Positions 18,923 through 27,653 of a DNA stretch of 64,000 nt are shown here, in pieces; positions within the stretch are counted from its first letter, which is position 1, and every line of letters starts with the position of its first letter. The notes under the pieces were generated by a model that was not told where the DNA came from, ran no database searches, and saw only the letters and a list, made by a program, of their open reading frames with translations. The stretch comes from Bradyrhizobium sp. 164 (GTDB taxonomy: Bacteria > Pseudomonadota > Alphaproteobacteria > Rhizobiales > Xanthobacteraceae): NCBI RefSeq assembly GCF_023073715.1, contig NZ_JADPKA010000018.1, positions 1-64,000 on the forward strand. Reading direction: 5' to 3'. The position numbers and the translations under genes are program-made.

Positions 18923-18944
18923 ATAATACGCACGTACGTATTAT
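18923..18944. promoter_or_regulatory. Palindromic TetR operator
   Basis: ATAATACG (18923-18930) and CGTATTAT (18937-18944) are a perfect inverted repeat around CACGTA. The site lies seven bases upstream of the TetR start and would overlap the promoter of the regulator-dehalogenase operon. Confidence 0.8.
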
Positions 18945-19042
18945 TGTCAACCAGACCTCCCGTTTCGGCAATATACTTGTTTGATCAATGTGTTATCGTA
19001 ATGAAAGAGGCAAGCTCCGCCGATCAGTCAGAGCTTCAGGCT

Positions 19043-19345
19043 TCACACTGCTGGCGGCGTGCTTCGCGAGACTACCCGGTCGCGCAGCCAGGCACCGATG
19101 GTGCAACCCACGAGATAACACGCGAACATGATCAGGCCAAGGTCGAGCCAATAGCCGAAGCGGCCGGGGACCACGTGCGCAAACGACGCCGCGACCATGG
19201 CGGCGGCAAGCGCGGCGAGCCACCGCGCGGTCACCTTCGAGGTGCCGTTGCCACGCTGGACCACGGAGATCCAGCCCATGCAAAAGCCCAGCAGCAGCGA
19301 GCCGACCAGCCAACCCATATGGAACGAAGCCAGATAGGGCATCAT
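19043..19345 (-). CDS. Small inner-membrane protein coupled to the OmpA/BON gene
   Basis: The gene starts at 19345 (MMPYLASFHMGWLVG, 100 residues), where its ATG overlaps the stop of the OmpA-like gene by one base (TGATG). It has three hydrophobic segments (about 8-27, 43-60 and 65-85), with charged connections such as RGNGTSKVTARW. I do not recognise a named family. The coupling suggests that it works with the OmpA/BON protein in the cell envelope. Confidence 0.7.
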   Translation of the reverse strand: MMPYLASFHMGWLVGSLLLGFCMGWISVVQRGNGTSKVTARWLAALAAAMVAASFAHVVPGRFGYWLDLGLIMFACYLVGCTIGAWLRDRVVSRSTPPAV

Positions 19346-20739
19346 CACCTCACCAGAAATTCGATGCGGCGGTTCTGCGCCTTGCCGTCGTCGGTGTCGT
19401 TGCCGGCGAGGGGCTGCGTGCTGCCGTGGCCGACCGCAGTGAAGCGGCTGGCGGGCAGGCCGGCCTTGACCAGATAATCGATCACCGCCTGCGCGCGCTT
19501 CTCCGAGAGAGCCAGGTTGAAGGAATCCTCGCCGTCGGCGTCGGTATGCCCGGCGACCTCGATATTGGCGGTGGGACAGCGCAACGCCGTCTCGATCAGA
19601 TGGTCGAGAATGCCGGCGGAATCCGGATCGATATCGGCGCGCTTCGCCGTGAAGCGGATCTTGCCCTTGGCCAGGAGATCCGAGAACAATTGCTGGCACA
19701 CGGTGCCGTCGACGGGGCCTGCCGCAGGCTTCACCGTAATCTCCGGCTTGTATTGCCAGTTCTTCGGGAAGTCCTTGCCCGGCCCTGCGCGGATGTCACT
19801 GGCGGCACCTTCATAGAGTGCATCGCCCGACAGCTTCACCTCGCGATCCGTGACCACGAGCGTGCCGGTGGACAGCCGCGACAGCGCGCCGAGCGCTGCG
19901 ACAATGGCGGTGTTGAACGAGCCGGGCGCCCCGATGCTGGCCTTGAGATTGTCCACGACCTTCTCGTTGAAGAACTTTCGCGAGGCGCTGGTTGCGATCG
20001 CCGCGTGCACATTGCTGTCCGGGACATAGCCTGTCAGCGTCAGCGTCGCGGCCACCGGATCCTTGTAGGCCTGGAAGATGTAGGGCGGCGCCTTGACGTC
20101 GTTGGCGGCGATCGAAAAACCCTCCGGCAGGTTTTTCAGTGCGGCCGCAATCGCCTCGCGACCACCGAGTTCGCGCGCCATGCCCGACAGATTGACCTTG
20201 GTGTCGGTTATCGTGATCTTGCCGTCCTTGAGCTTGCCAATCTGATCGAGCAGCAATGTCGCGGCGGCCTCGAACCGTGGCGGCGCACCGCGCGCCAAGC
20301 CCATCTGATCGGTCACCTCGACGCCGGCGACTTCCTTGCGCGCCGCCTCGGTCAGACGCGCCCGCATCGAGGGCAGCGGCGCGGAGCCCGACAGGGTCAC
20401 CCGCACCACGTCACGTTCGGCATTCCAGACGAAGGGTTTGGCCTCGGGAACAAGGCGGGTCCGGTCGTCGACCAGCCGCACACCGGGGACGGCTTCGACC
20501 GCCGTCACGGCATCGCGGCGTCCTTCCTCGGAGAACGCATCCGCCGCCAGGCTGACGTCGCGGCCGTCGACCGCGATCCGGGTCTTGTCCAGAACGGTAT
20601 CCTTGAGCGCCGCCGCGCTGCGGGCCGACAGGTCCGCCTCGACCGGCAACGTGTTATTCCAGGCCGCAAATCCCCACATGACGACAAGGGGGATCAGCCC
20701 TGGCCACCATTTGCTGGCCCACCTGAAAAGCTTCTGCAT
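19345..20739 (-). CDS. BON-OmpA domain envelope protein
   Basis: From MQKLFRWASKWWPG (464 residues) the protein has one N-terminal membrane anchor (about 8-25), then tandem BON-like modules (about 40-310, with repeated LSGxAxY/LTGYVPD strands) and a C-terminal OmpA peptidoglycan-binding domain. The last includes NIEVAGHTDADGEDSFNLALSEKRAQAVIDYL and QNRRIEFLVR, with the Asp and Arg that contact diaminopimelate. The layout resembles the mycobacterial OmpATb/ArfA type. It probably spans from the inner membrane to the cell wall. The one-base overlap with the next gene indicates a two-gene unit. Confidence 0.82.
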   Translation of the reverse strand: MQKLFRWASKWWPGLIPLVVMWGFAAWNNTLPVEADLSARSAAALKDTVLDKTRIAVDGRDVSLAADAFSEEGRRDAVTAVEAVPGVRLVDDRTRLVPEAKPFVWNAERDVVRVTLSGSAPLPSMRARLTEAARKEVAGVEVTDQMGLARGAPPRFEAAATLLLDQIGKLKDGKITITDTKVNLSGMARELGGREAIAAALKNLPEGFSIAANDVKAPPYIFQAYKDPVAATLTLTGYVPDSNVHAAIATSASRKFFNEKVVDNLKASIGAPGSFNTAIVAALGALSRLSTGTLVVTDREVKLSGDALYEGAASDIRAGPGKDFPKNWQYKPEITVKPAAGPVDGTVCQQLFSDLLAKGKIRFTAKRADIDPDSAGILDHLIETALRCPTANIEVAGHTDADGEDSFNLALSEKRAQAVIDYLVKAGLPASRFTAVGHGSTQPLAGNDTDDGKAQNRRIEFLVR

Positions 20740-20903
20740 TCGACGACCCGAACTCTGGAACCGGAGACAAAACAAACCCTTGGCAGGCTGTCAAACCGGA
20801 AATGGTGCCCTTCTGGAGGCCCGGCGTCGACAATTGGAATAACTTTTTGTTCAAGGGTTCTCCCGTAAGTTGAAGGCGGAATGCCAGAGTCCGCCAGCCG
20901 GCC

Positions 20904-21962
20904 ATGAAGCAACTGCGTAACAACGTCATCCGCGCCGGGCTGGAAGCACTCTATTTCAGCGGGGCGCACCATCTGTTGCGCCCGCTTTTGTCGGGCGTCG
21001 GTGCCATTTTCATGCTGCACCATGTGCGGCCGGCCCGCGAGGCCGCATTCCAGCCGAACCGTCATCTCGAGGTCACGCCCGAATTCCTGCGCGCCACGCT
21101 GTGCCATCTGCGCGCGCGCGACATCGACATCATCGGCATGGACCAGCTGCATGAGCGGCTGGTGCATGGCCGGTTCGATCGCCGCTTCGCCGCCTTCACC
21201 CTCGACGACGGCTATCGCGACAATCTCGATCATGCGCTGCCGGTGCTGCGCGAATTTGACGCGCCTCTCGCGGTCTATGTCGCGAGCGATTTCGCCGAGG
21301 GCACCGGACGTCTGTGGTGGACGGCGCTGGAAGCGGTGATCGCCAAGGCCGAGCAGATCGACGTGAAAATCGGCCATTCCACGCTGCGGCTCGATGCGAC
21401 GACGCCCGCCGCCAAGCAGGCGGCATTCGACCGTTTGCACGACTGGCTGCGCGCGCTACCGGGCGAACACGATCTCAAGCGCGAGATCGAAGGCCTCTGC
21501 ACGAATTACGGCGTCGACATGGAAGCGCTGTGCCGCAGCCTCTGCCTGTCGTGGGACGAGGTGAAGACATTGGCCGCCGATCCCCTGGTCACGATCGGCG
21601 CACACAGCATCAGCCATTGCAATCTCGCTAAACAGGCGGAGGGGATCGCCGCGCACGAGATGGCGGCGAGCCGCGCGCGGATCGAGCAGGCCCTCGGCCG
21701 TCCCGTGCAGCACTTCGCCTATCCCTATGGCGACCGTGAAGCGGCGGGCGCGCGTGAATTCGCGCTCGCTGCGGCAGCCGGGTTCAAGACGGCGGTGACC
21801 ACGCGGCCCGGCATGCTGTTCGCCGAAAACGCCGGCCATATGACCGCGCTGCCGCGCGTTTCGCTCAACGGCAACTACCAGGACACACGAATTCTGCCGG
21901 TGCTGACCTCGGGCGCCGCGACCGCGATGTGGAACGGCTTTCGCAGGATTGCGGCGGCTTAG
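20904..21962 (+). CDS. Polysaccharide deacetylase (NodB-like)
   Basis: The 352-residue protein carries a NodB-homology domain. The first metal motif is FTLDDGYRDN (Asp base and Asp ligand), and the HxxxH motif is GAHSISHCNL; later FAYPYGDRE and the PRVSLNG region complete the domain. It would remove acetyl groups from an amino sugar polymer or lipid-linked sugar. There is no signal peptide of standard form at the start, so the location is unclear. The gene stands alone and is divergent from the OmpA/BON gene. Confidence 0.85.
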   Translation: MKQLRNNVIRAGLEALYFSGAHHLLRPLLSGVGAIFMLHHVRPAREAAFQPNRHLEVTPEFLRATLCHLRARDIDIIGMDQLHERLVHGRFDRRFAAFTLDDGYRDNLDHALPVLREFDAPLAVYVASDFAEGTGRLWWTALEAVIAKAEQIDVKIGHSTLRLDATTPAAKQAAFDRLHDWLRALPGEHDLKREIEGLCTNYGVDMEALCRSLCLSWDEVKTLAADPLVTIGAHSISHCNLAKQAEGIAAHEMAASRARIEQALGRPVQHFAYPYGDREAAGAREFALAAAAGFKTAVTTRPGMLFAENAGHMTALPRVSLNGNYQDTRILPVLTSGAATAMWNGFRRIAAA

Positions 21963-21976
21963 CATCAACCGCATCG

Positions 21977-22016
21977 GTCGTCCGGACGGCGGCCCATGGG
22001 CCCTAGCCGGGACGAC
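21977..22016. repeat. Short GTCGTCC-type hairpin
   Basis: GTCGTCCGG and CCGGGACGAC flank GGCCCATGGGCC. It lies between the deacetylase stop and the SDR start and shares its arms with the repeats at 5075 and 8311. Confidence 0.5.
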
Positions 22017-22111
22017 ACCGAGTGGATCAATGCGCCCAGGCGCTCCGAGACGACAAGATTGACTCCCCTCCCGGCCGCGCCCACAACGCGTGACAACCGA
22101 ACGGAGGCACC

Positions 22112-22921
22112 ATGTTCAACGATCTGTTTTCGCTCAAAAGCCGCGTTGCGCTCGTGACCGGTGGCTCGCGCGGCATCGGCAAGATGATCGCGGCGGGCTT
22201 TCTCAGTGCAGGTGCTGCGAAGGTCTACATCACCGCGCGCAAGGCAGGGCCGTGCGAGCAGACCGCCAAGGAGCTCTCCGCGCGATATGGCGGCGAATGC
22301 ATCGCGCTGCCGATTGACATCTCGACGGTCGAAGGCTGCGACAGGCTGGCCTCCGAGATCATCAAGCTGGAGCCGAAGCTCGACATCCTCGTCAACAATG
22401 CGGGCGCGGCCTGGGGTGCGGATTTCGACGAGTTTCCGGAGAGCGGCTGGGACAAAGTGATGGACCTCAACGTCAAGGCGCCGTTCTTCCTGACCAAGGC
22501 GCTGGCCGGCCCCTTGCGCGCGGCAGCCTCCGCCGAACGGCCGGCGAAGGTGATCAACATCGCCTCGATCGACGGCATCTTCGTCAATCCGATGGAGACC
22601 TATTCCTATGCCGCGAGCAAGGCCGCACTGATCCATCTGACCCGGCGCATGGCGGTGAAGCTGATCTCCGACCACGTCGTGGTCACGGCGATCGCGCCGG
22701 GGCCGTTCCAGTCCGACATGAACCGCGCCGCGCGCGACCATGGCGACGAGGTCGCAACGCGGGTGCCCGCGGGGCGCATCGGCACTGACGAGGACATGGC
22801 GGGCGCCGCGATCTATCTCGCCTCGCGCGCGGGGGATTACGTCGTGGGCGCGACCATCGCCGTCGACGGCGGCATCGTCTATGCGAATCCGGGGATCAAG
22901 GGGAGCGGATGGGATAGCTGA
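22112..22921 (+). CDS. SDR-family oxidoreductase (RhlG-like)
   Basis: The 269-residue classical short-chain dehydrogenase has the cofactor motif TGGSRGIG (17-24), NNAG at about 90, catalytic Ser near IASIDG, and the YSYAASK Tyr-xxx-Lys pair. The N-terminus (MFNDLFSLKSRVALVTGG) recalls RhlG-type 3-ketoacyl reductases. A strong site (CGGAGGCACC) precedes the ATG. The substrate is not determinable. It stands alone, convergent with boxB. Confidence 0.85.
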   Translation: MFNDLFSLKSRVALVTGGSRGIGKMIAAGFLSAGAAKVYITARKAGPCEQTAKELSARYGGECIALPIDISTVEGCDRLASEIIKLEPKLDILVNNAGAAWGADFDEFPESGWDKVMDLNVKAPFFLTKALAGPLRAAASAERPAKVINIASIDGIFVNPMETYSYAASKAALIHLTRRMAVKLISDHVVVTAIAPGPFQSDMNRAARDHGDEVATRVPAGRIGTDEDMAGAAIYLASRAGDYVVGATIAVDGGIVYANPGIKGSGWDS

Positions 22922-22960
22922 GGGGTTGCGGGGGTTCGATGCTTTCGCCTCACGCGCGCC

Positions 22961-23061
22961 GTCATGCCCAGCGAAGGCGGGGCATCCAGTACGCCGCGGC
23001 TTCTCGGCAAAGCCAGGACTACCTCTGGAATGCTGGATCACCCGCTTTCGCGGGTGATGAC
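22961..23061. repeat. Palindromic intergenic element, family A copy 2
   Basis: This is the same outer sequence as the element at 3800-3917 (GTCATgCCC..GGCATCCAG / GCTGGATCACCCGC..GCGGGTGATGAC). It ends in a perfect 8-bp stem TCACCCGC-TTTC-GCGGGTGA (23038-23057), which could terminate transcription between the convergent SDR and boxB genes. Confidence 0.7.
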
Positions 23062-23095
23062 ACCGTTTGTGTTGCGCGAGCCTCAGGCCCGACGC

Positions 23096-24547
23096 TTACG
23101 ACTCGATCTTCACATACTCGAAATCGCCGGGCTTGTTGTCGATGCCGACCTTTGGCGGCGCAATCCAGGAGGCGAACTTGCCGGTTTCGGTGACGGGCTG
23201 CATCAAGGAGGTGATGAAGTCGCCGTCGCTTGCCGACGGCAGCCATTCGTCCTTGCGCTTGGCCCAGGTCGCCTCGTCGATCAGGATGCCGTCGGGCGTA
23301 GCATGGATATCCTTGAACTCGCCGATGTGGCGATGAAAGGCGACATTTGGCAGCGTCAGCTTGTAGTCGTAGCCTGCGGTCGAGATCACCTTGTTCCAGC
23401 GTAGCATGCCCTTGACGCAGTCTTGGCTGTAATCGTCGCGCAGGCGCATGTTGAGCGCGGTCAGCGCCGGCTCATCGACCAGCTTGATCTCGCCGTTGAT
23501 GAACTTGAGCACCGGATAGGTGGCGTTCTTGAGCTGGTGATCGTCCTCGATCTGGGTCTCGTGGTAGCGGCCCTTGATGCCGGCGTTGAAGGCATTGGCC
23601 GCATTGGTCGACACTTCCGAGCCGAACAGGTCGAGCGACAGCGTGTAGTGCAGATTCAGCTTCTTCTGGATGGTCGGCAGGTCGATCACCCCTAGTGCGC
23701 GGACTCTTGCGATGTCGGTGGGGTCGGTGATAGCGGCTTCGCGCATGGCATCGCAGGTGCGCTGCACGACGCGGGTGATGCCGGTCTCGCCGACGAACAT
23801 GTGATGCGCCTCTTCCGTGAGCATGAAGCGGCAGGTGCGCGACAGCGGATCGAAGCCCGACTGCGCCAGCGAATGCAGCTGCATCTTGCCATCACGGTCG
23901 GTGAAATAGGTGAACATGAAGAAGGACAGCCAGTCCGGTGTCGCCTCGTTGAAGGCGCCCAGCATGCGCGGCGCATCGGCATCGCCCGAGCGGCGGCGCA
24001 GCAAATCATCGGCTTCTTCGCGGCCGTCGCGGCCAAAATATTTCTGGAGCAGATACACCATCGCCCAGAGGTGACGGCCTTCCTCGACATTGACCTGGAA
24101 CAGATTGCGCATGTCATAGAGCGACGGCGCGGTCTTGCCGAGATGGCGCTGCTGCTCGACCGAGGCGGGCTCGGTGTCGCCCTGGATCACGATCAGGCGG
24201 CGCAGCATGGCGCGATGCTCGCCCGGGACTTCCTGCCAGGCCGGCTCGCCGTAATGCTCGCCGAAGGGCACGACGCGGTTCTCTTCTTGCGGCGCAAGCA
24301 AAATGCCCCAGCGATATTCGGGCATGCGGACATAGTCGAACTTGGCCCAGCCTCGCGGATCGACCGAATAAGCGGTGCGCAAGTACACCAGCGATTCCTG
24401 GAAGCCTTCTGGCCCCATGTCGTTCCACCAGTCCATGTAGCCGGGATGCCAGCCTTCCAGCGCTTTGAGCACCTGGCGGTCTTCGGCGAGATTGACGTTG
24501 TTCGGGATCTTGGTCGAGTAGTCGACGTTCATGATATTCATGTTCAT
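23096..24547 (-). CDS. boxB: Benzoyl-CoA 2,3-epoxidase subunit BoxB
   Basis: The 483-residue protein is the di-iron oxygenase component that turns benzoyl-CoA into its 2,3-epoxide with O2 and electrons from BoxA. The di-iron helices are visible: QGDTEPAS (Glu about 120), VEEGRHLWAM (Glu/His), and TEEAHHMFVGETG (Glu/His), with WLSFFMFTYFTDRDG between. Length and the N-terminal YSTKIPNNVNL are typical. AAGGAGCACGGCC precedes the start. It is last in bclA-hydrolase-boxC-boxB. No boxA reductase is next to it, which is unusual. Confidence 0.95.
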   Translation of the reverse strand: MNMNIMNVDYSTKIPNNVNLAEDRQVLKALEGWHPGYMDWWNDMGPEGFQESLVYLRTAYSVDPRGWAKFDYVRMPEYRWGILLAPQEENRVVPFGEHYGEPAWQEVPGEHRAMLRRLIVIQGDTEPASVEQQRHLGKTAPSLYDMRNLFQVNVEEGRHLWAMVYLLQKYFGRDGREEADDLLRRRSGDADAPRMLGAFNEATPDWLSFFMFTYFTDRDGKMQLHSLAQSGFDPLSRTCRFMLTEEAHHMFVGETGITRVVQRTCDAMREAAITDPTDIARVRALGVIDLPTIQKKLNLHYTLSLDLFGSEVSTNAANAFNAGIKGRYHETQIEDDHQLKNATYPVLKFINGEIKLVDEPALTALNMRLRDDYSQDCVKGMLRWNKVISTAGYDYKLTLPNVAFHRHIGEFKDIHATPDGILIDEATWAKRKDEWLPSASDGDFITSLMQPVTETGKFASWIAPPKVGIDNKPGDFEYVKIES

Positions 24548-24568
24548 GGCCGTGCTCCTTGGTCTGTC

Positions 24569-24690
24569 TCGTTTCCCGGACGCTGCGCAACGCGAAGCGG
24601 TGCGCTGCAGAGCCGGGACCCATTGTCTGGTCCAGCGGGGTCCCGGTTCTGCGCAGCGTCACTTCGTGCCGCAGCGCGCCCGGGACACGA
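24569..24690. repeat. Nested palindromic element between boxC and boxB
   Basis: The outer arms TCGTTTCCCGGACGCTGCGC and GCAGCGCGCCCGGGACACGA enclose inner arms TGCGCTGCAGAGCCGGGACC and GGTCCCGGTTCTGCGCAGCG. It lies inside the probable boxCB transcript and could stabilise or separate the two messages. Confidence 0.65.
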
Positions 24691-24696
24691 AAGTTG

Positions 24697-26385
24697 TCAC
24701 ACCCGCGTCATATCGAATTTCGGCTTCTGACCGCTGCCGTAGCGGCGCAGCGCGCCTTCCTCGCCGACAGCGTTGGGGCGCTGGAAGATCCAGTTCTGCC
24801 ACGCGGTGAGGCGCGCGAAAATTTTTGATTCCATCGTCTCGGGACCGACAAAGCGCAGGCTCGCTTCCATGCCGGTGAGGCTGTCGGGCGAGAAACTGGC
24901 GCGCTCCTCGAGGAACACGCGGACCTCGTCGTCCCAATCGATGTCGTCGAGCGCGAAGGTGACGAGGCCGAGTTCTTCCGCCTGCTCGGCGTCGAGCGCG
25001 GTGCCAAGCGTCGCCTCCGCGCGCTCGACATCGGACGGATCAGCCTGGAAGCGCGATTGAAGCCGCGTCAGCCCATGGCTCATCGGATACGGGCCGAAAT
25101 TCATCGCGGACAATTCGATCGACGGCGGCGGGCGGTTGTCGCCCTGGCGCGTGCCGATCAGCATGTAGGAGCGGTCGGCAGCGAACACGAGCTCGGCGAG
25201 CGTGCCGGCGAAGCAGGAGCCGGGCTCGACCAGCGTCACCAGCGTGCGCGAGGTGACGTCGATGCGCTTGAGGACTCGCTTCCAGTAGTGCCTGAGTTCA
25301 TTGACCAGCCAGTGCGCCTTGTTGGCTTCGAGGAAGGCGTCGCTGGCAAGCACATGAGCGCGGTCACCATGGCTCTTGAACACCAGCATGGCGATCTCGA
25401 GCTCGTTGATGCGCAGATGCAGGATGGCGTCGTCGAGCTCGCGCGCGGCCTGGAGCGGCCAGAACGAAGCCCCTTGCGCCATCATGCCGTCAATGTCGGC
25501 CGGCGGCGCCGCTTCCGGCGCCTTGATGGAGATGGTAGCGATGCGCGCGGTGCGATCGATGTCGACCGTGACGAAGCCGTAGCGGATGCTGGTCTCGTCG
25601 ATCAGGCGCTTGAGCGGCGTCAGCGCGACGCCCTTGCCGCTCCCCTTGCGCTTCGAGGCGGCCGCGAATTCCTTGGCACGCTCGGCGATCTTCGCCTCCA
25701 GCTTTGAGTTCGGCGCGATCTCATCGACGAGGCGCCATTGCACGGCGCGCTTGCCCTTCACGCCCTCCTCGATGGTGCAGAAGAAATCAGCGTGGTCGCG
25801 GCGCACTTTTCGCTTGTCGACGACGCGGGTCAGTCCGCCGGTGCCGGGCAGCACGGCGAGCAAAGGCACTTCGGGCAAGGCAACGGCAGACGAACCGTCA
25901 TCGGCGAGGATGATGTAGTCGGTCGCAAGCGCGAGCTCATAGCCGCCGCCGGCCGCCGAGCCGTTCACCACGGTGATGAAGCGCTGGCCGGAATTCTCCG
26001 AGGAGTCCTCCATGCCATTGCGGGTCTCGTTGGTGAACTTGCAGAAATTGACCTTGTGAGCGTGGGTGGAGCCGGCGAGCATGCGGATGTTGGCGCCGGC
26101 GCAGAACACGCGGTTTTTGGCCGAGCGCATCACGACGACCTTCACCTCGGGATGCTCGAAGCGCAGCCGCTGGATCGCATCCGCGAGCTCGATGTCGACA
26201 CCGAGATCGTAGGAGTTGAGCTTGAGAAGATAGCCTTCGAACAGACCGCCATTCTCGTCGACGTCCATGATCAGCGTCGCGACGTCGCCATCGACCGCGA
26301 GCTTCCAATGCCGGTAGCGGGACGGGTCTGTCTGGAAATCGATGAACGTCGCGCCGCCTGCGAGGCGCCGATCTTCCCCGGCCAT
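24697..26385 (-). CDS. boxC: Benzoyl-CoA-dihydrodiol lyase BoxC
   Basis: The 562-residue enzyme has two crotonase-like parts and opens the epoxide/dihydrodiol ring of 2,3-epoxybenzoyl-CoA, giving 3,4-didehydroadipyl-CoA semialdehyde and formate. Seen in the N-terminal half are FCAGANIRMLAG (oxyanion loop) and GSAAGGGYELALA. The C-terminal part (about 300-550) includes the MLIGTRQGDN and YPMSHGLTRL segments of BoxC proteins. The length is normal. It lies 148 bases upstream of boxB and downstream of the regulatory region at 26386-26577. Confidence 0.95.
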   Translation of the reverse strand: MAGEDRRLAGGATFIDFQTDPSRYRHWKLAVDGDVATLIMDVDENGGLFEGYLLKLNSYDLGVDIELADAIQRLRFEHPEVKVVVMRSAKNRVFCAGANIRMLAGSTHAHKVNFCKFTNETRNGMEDSSENSGQRFITVVNGSAAGGGYELALATDYIILADDGSSAVALPEVPLLAVLPGTGGLTRVVDKRKVRRDHADFFCTIEEGVKGKRAVQWRLVDEIAPNSKLEAKIAERAKEFAAASKRKGSGKGVALTPLKRLIDETSIRYGFVTVDIDRTARIATISIKAPEAAPPADIDGMMAQGASFWPLQAARELDDAILHLRINELEIAMLVFKSHGDRAHVLASDAFLEANKAHWLVNELRHYWKRVLKRIDVTSRTLVTLVEPGSCFAGTLAELVFAADRSYMLIGTRQGDNRPPPSIELSAMNFGPYPMSHGLTRLQSRFQADPSDVERAEATLGTALDAEQAEELGLVTFALDDIDWDDEVRVFLEERASFSPDSLTGMEASLRFVGPETMESKIFARLTAWQNWIFQRPNAVGEEGALRRYGSGQKPKFDMTRV

Positions 26386-26430
26386 GGGTCACACCCTAAG
26401 CTTGATTATGCATTTTCGCCGTAGCGTTAG

Positions 26431-26446
26431 ATGCACAATAATGCAT
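26431..26446. promoter_or_regulatory. Putative BoxR operator, boxC promoter, site 1
   Basis: ATGCAC-AATA-ATGCAT contains TGCA, six bases and TGCA (a TGCA-N6-TGCA inverted repeat). It lies 45 bases upstream of boxC. BoxR/BzdR-type regulators bind TGCA-containing repeats, as I remember it; binding here is inferred. Confidence 0.6.
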
Positions 26447-26481
26447 CTTTTTGGATGCGTCTAGCCATTAACTGCCGCGTC

Positions 26482-26497
26482 ATGCACTTTGTTTCAT
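26482..26497. promoter_or_regulatory. Putative BoxR operator, boxC promoter, site 2
   Basis: ATGCACTTTGTTTCAT differs at a single base from the ATGCACTTTGTTGCAT found before livH at 39213-39228. It lies about 97 bases upstream of boxC, 51 bases from site 1, close to five helical turns. Confidence 0.6.
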
Positions 26498-26577
26498 GCC
26501 GATGCCGGCCAAGACTGCCTTGATATTACGAGCCCGCTGCGGTCCTACGCGGTCTCGGACCTGTCACGCCGCCGCCA

Positions 26578-27396
26578 TCATGCGGCGCGTCCTTGCAGGC
26601 CCCGATCGTCGCGCAGGGCCGCTTTCGCGAATTGCGCGATCGCCTCGAGCGTCGCCGCCGGCGCCTCTCGATGCGGGGAATGCCCCGCACCTGAAATGAT
26701 TTTCAGATCGACCGGGCAGTAGCACTCCTCCTGCGCGATCTCGACCTGACGCAGAGTGCCGTATTGGTCGTCCACGCCCTGCAGGACCATGACGGGAACG
26801 CGGATATAGGCGAGGTATTCCGAGATGTCCCAGTCGCGGAATTTTGGATCGAGCCAGGCGCCGTTCCAGCCGTAGAACGCGTTGTCGACGTCCTGATGCC
26901 AGCGCGCGAGCTTGGCCCTAAGGTCCGTGGTCTCGAAGGCCGTCTTGATCGCGGCGATGGATTTCACCGAGACGTCCTCGACGATGAAATGCGGCGCGAT
27001 CAGCACGAGGCCGCTCAGGCGATGATCCTGATGCGCGCCGGCATAGATCGTCGCGATCGAGGCGCCGTCGGAATGGCCGAGCAGGAGGCCGCGCTTGAAG
27101 CCGATCATGTCGAGCAGCTTCGGCAGCACGTCGAGCGCCTCGCGCTGCATGTAATCGAGCGGCCGCGGCAGCGCGACCTTGCTCGACTGGCCGTAGCCTG
27201 CGCGCGAATAGACGAAGATGCCGGCGCCTGTGGCTTGCTGAAGCTTGTCCGGGAAGTCGCCCCACTGCGCGAGCGAGCCGAGGCCTTCATGCAGCATGAC
27301 GATGCTGGGCGCGTCTGCAGCTTGCGGCGCGAGCCATTTGTATTCGAGGCAGGCGCCATCGATGCTGAGGAAACCGGTGGGGGTGAGGTTGGTCAT
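26578..27396 (-). CDS. Alpha/beta hydrolase of the box cluster
   Basis: From MTNLTPTGFLSIDGAC (272 residues) this is a single alpha/beta hydrolase domain with the nucleophile elbow GHSDGAS (Ser), the oxyanion-loop segment HEGLGSLAQW, Asp in LQGVDDQYG and catalytic His in GAGHSPHRE. Similar genes are found in several box clusters. It could act as a thioesterase that frees trapped CoA esters or as a hydrolase of a ring-cleavage side product; neither can be read from the sequence. It lies between bclA and boxC on the same strand. The space to bclA holds a repeat, so co-transcription is uncertain. Confidence 0.82.
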   Translation of the reverse strand: MTNLTPTGFLSIDGACLEYKWLAPQAADAPSIVMLHEGLGSLAQWGDFPDKLQQATGAGIFVYSRAGYGQSSKVALPRPLDYMQREALDVLPKLLDMIGFKRGLLLGHSDGASIATIYAGAHQDHRLSGLVLIAPHFIVEDVSVKSIAAIKTAFETTDLRAKLARWHQDVDNAFYGWNGAWLDPKFRDWDISEYLAYIRVPVMVLQGVDDQYGTLRQVEIAQEECYCPVDLKIISGAGHSPHREAPAATLEAIAQFAKAALRDDRGLQGRAA

Positions 27397-27460
27397 GGTG
27401 TTACTCTTCTCTCTCGTCGTATCGAGCGTGGGACGCAATCACGCGCGGCTCGCTCGGTCG

Positions 27461-27605
27461 TTCCCTCCCCCTTGTGGGGGAGGGCTAGGGAGAGGGGTGC
27501 CACACGGGAACTCCCGGTGTGACGAAGAACATCGTTGCGCGACGACAATGACCGATTGCTTGGCTACCCCTCTCCCCCGCCCTCCCCCCACAAGGGGGGA
27601 GGGAG
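27461..27605. repeat. Palindromic element with CCCTCCCC/GGGGAGGG arms
   Basis: TTCCCTCCCCCTTGTGGGGG is matched by CCCCCCACAAGGGGGGAGGGA. The inner parts GAGAGGGGTGCCAC and GGCTACCCCTCTCCC also pair. It lies between the hydrolase and bclA and belongs with the elements at 7-163 and 53237-53374. Confidence 0.65.
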
Positions 27606-27653
27606 CGCAGCGGAGTTTGCCGCGCGCGCGAGTCGCACGTCGCATAGGCCCGC

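Noticed and set aside
19346..19699. Upstream extension of the 100-residue membrane protein frame
   Set aside because: It is out of frame with, and inside, the OmpA domain; the coupled ATG at 19345 is the better start.
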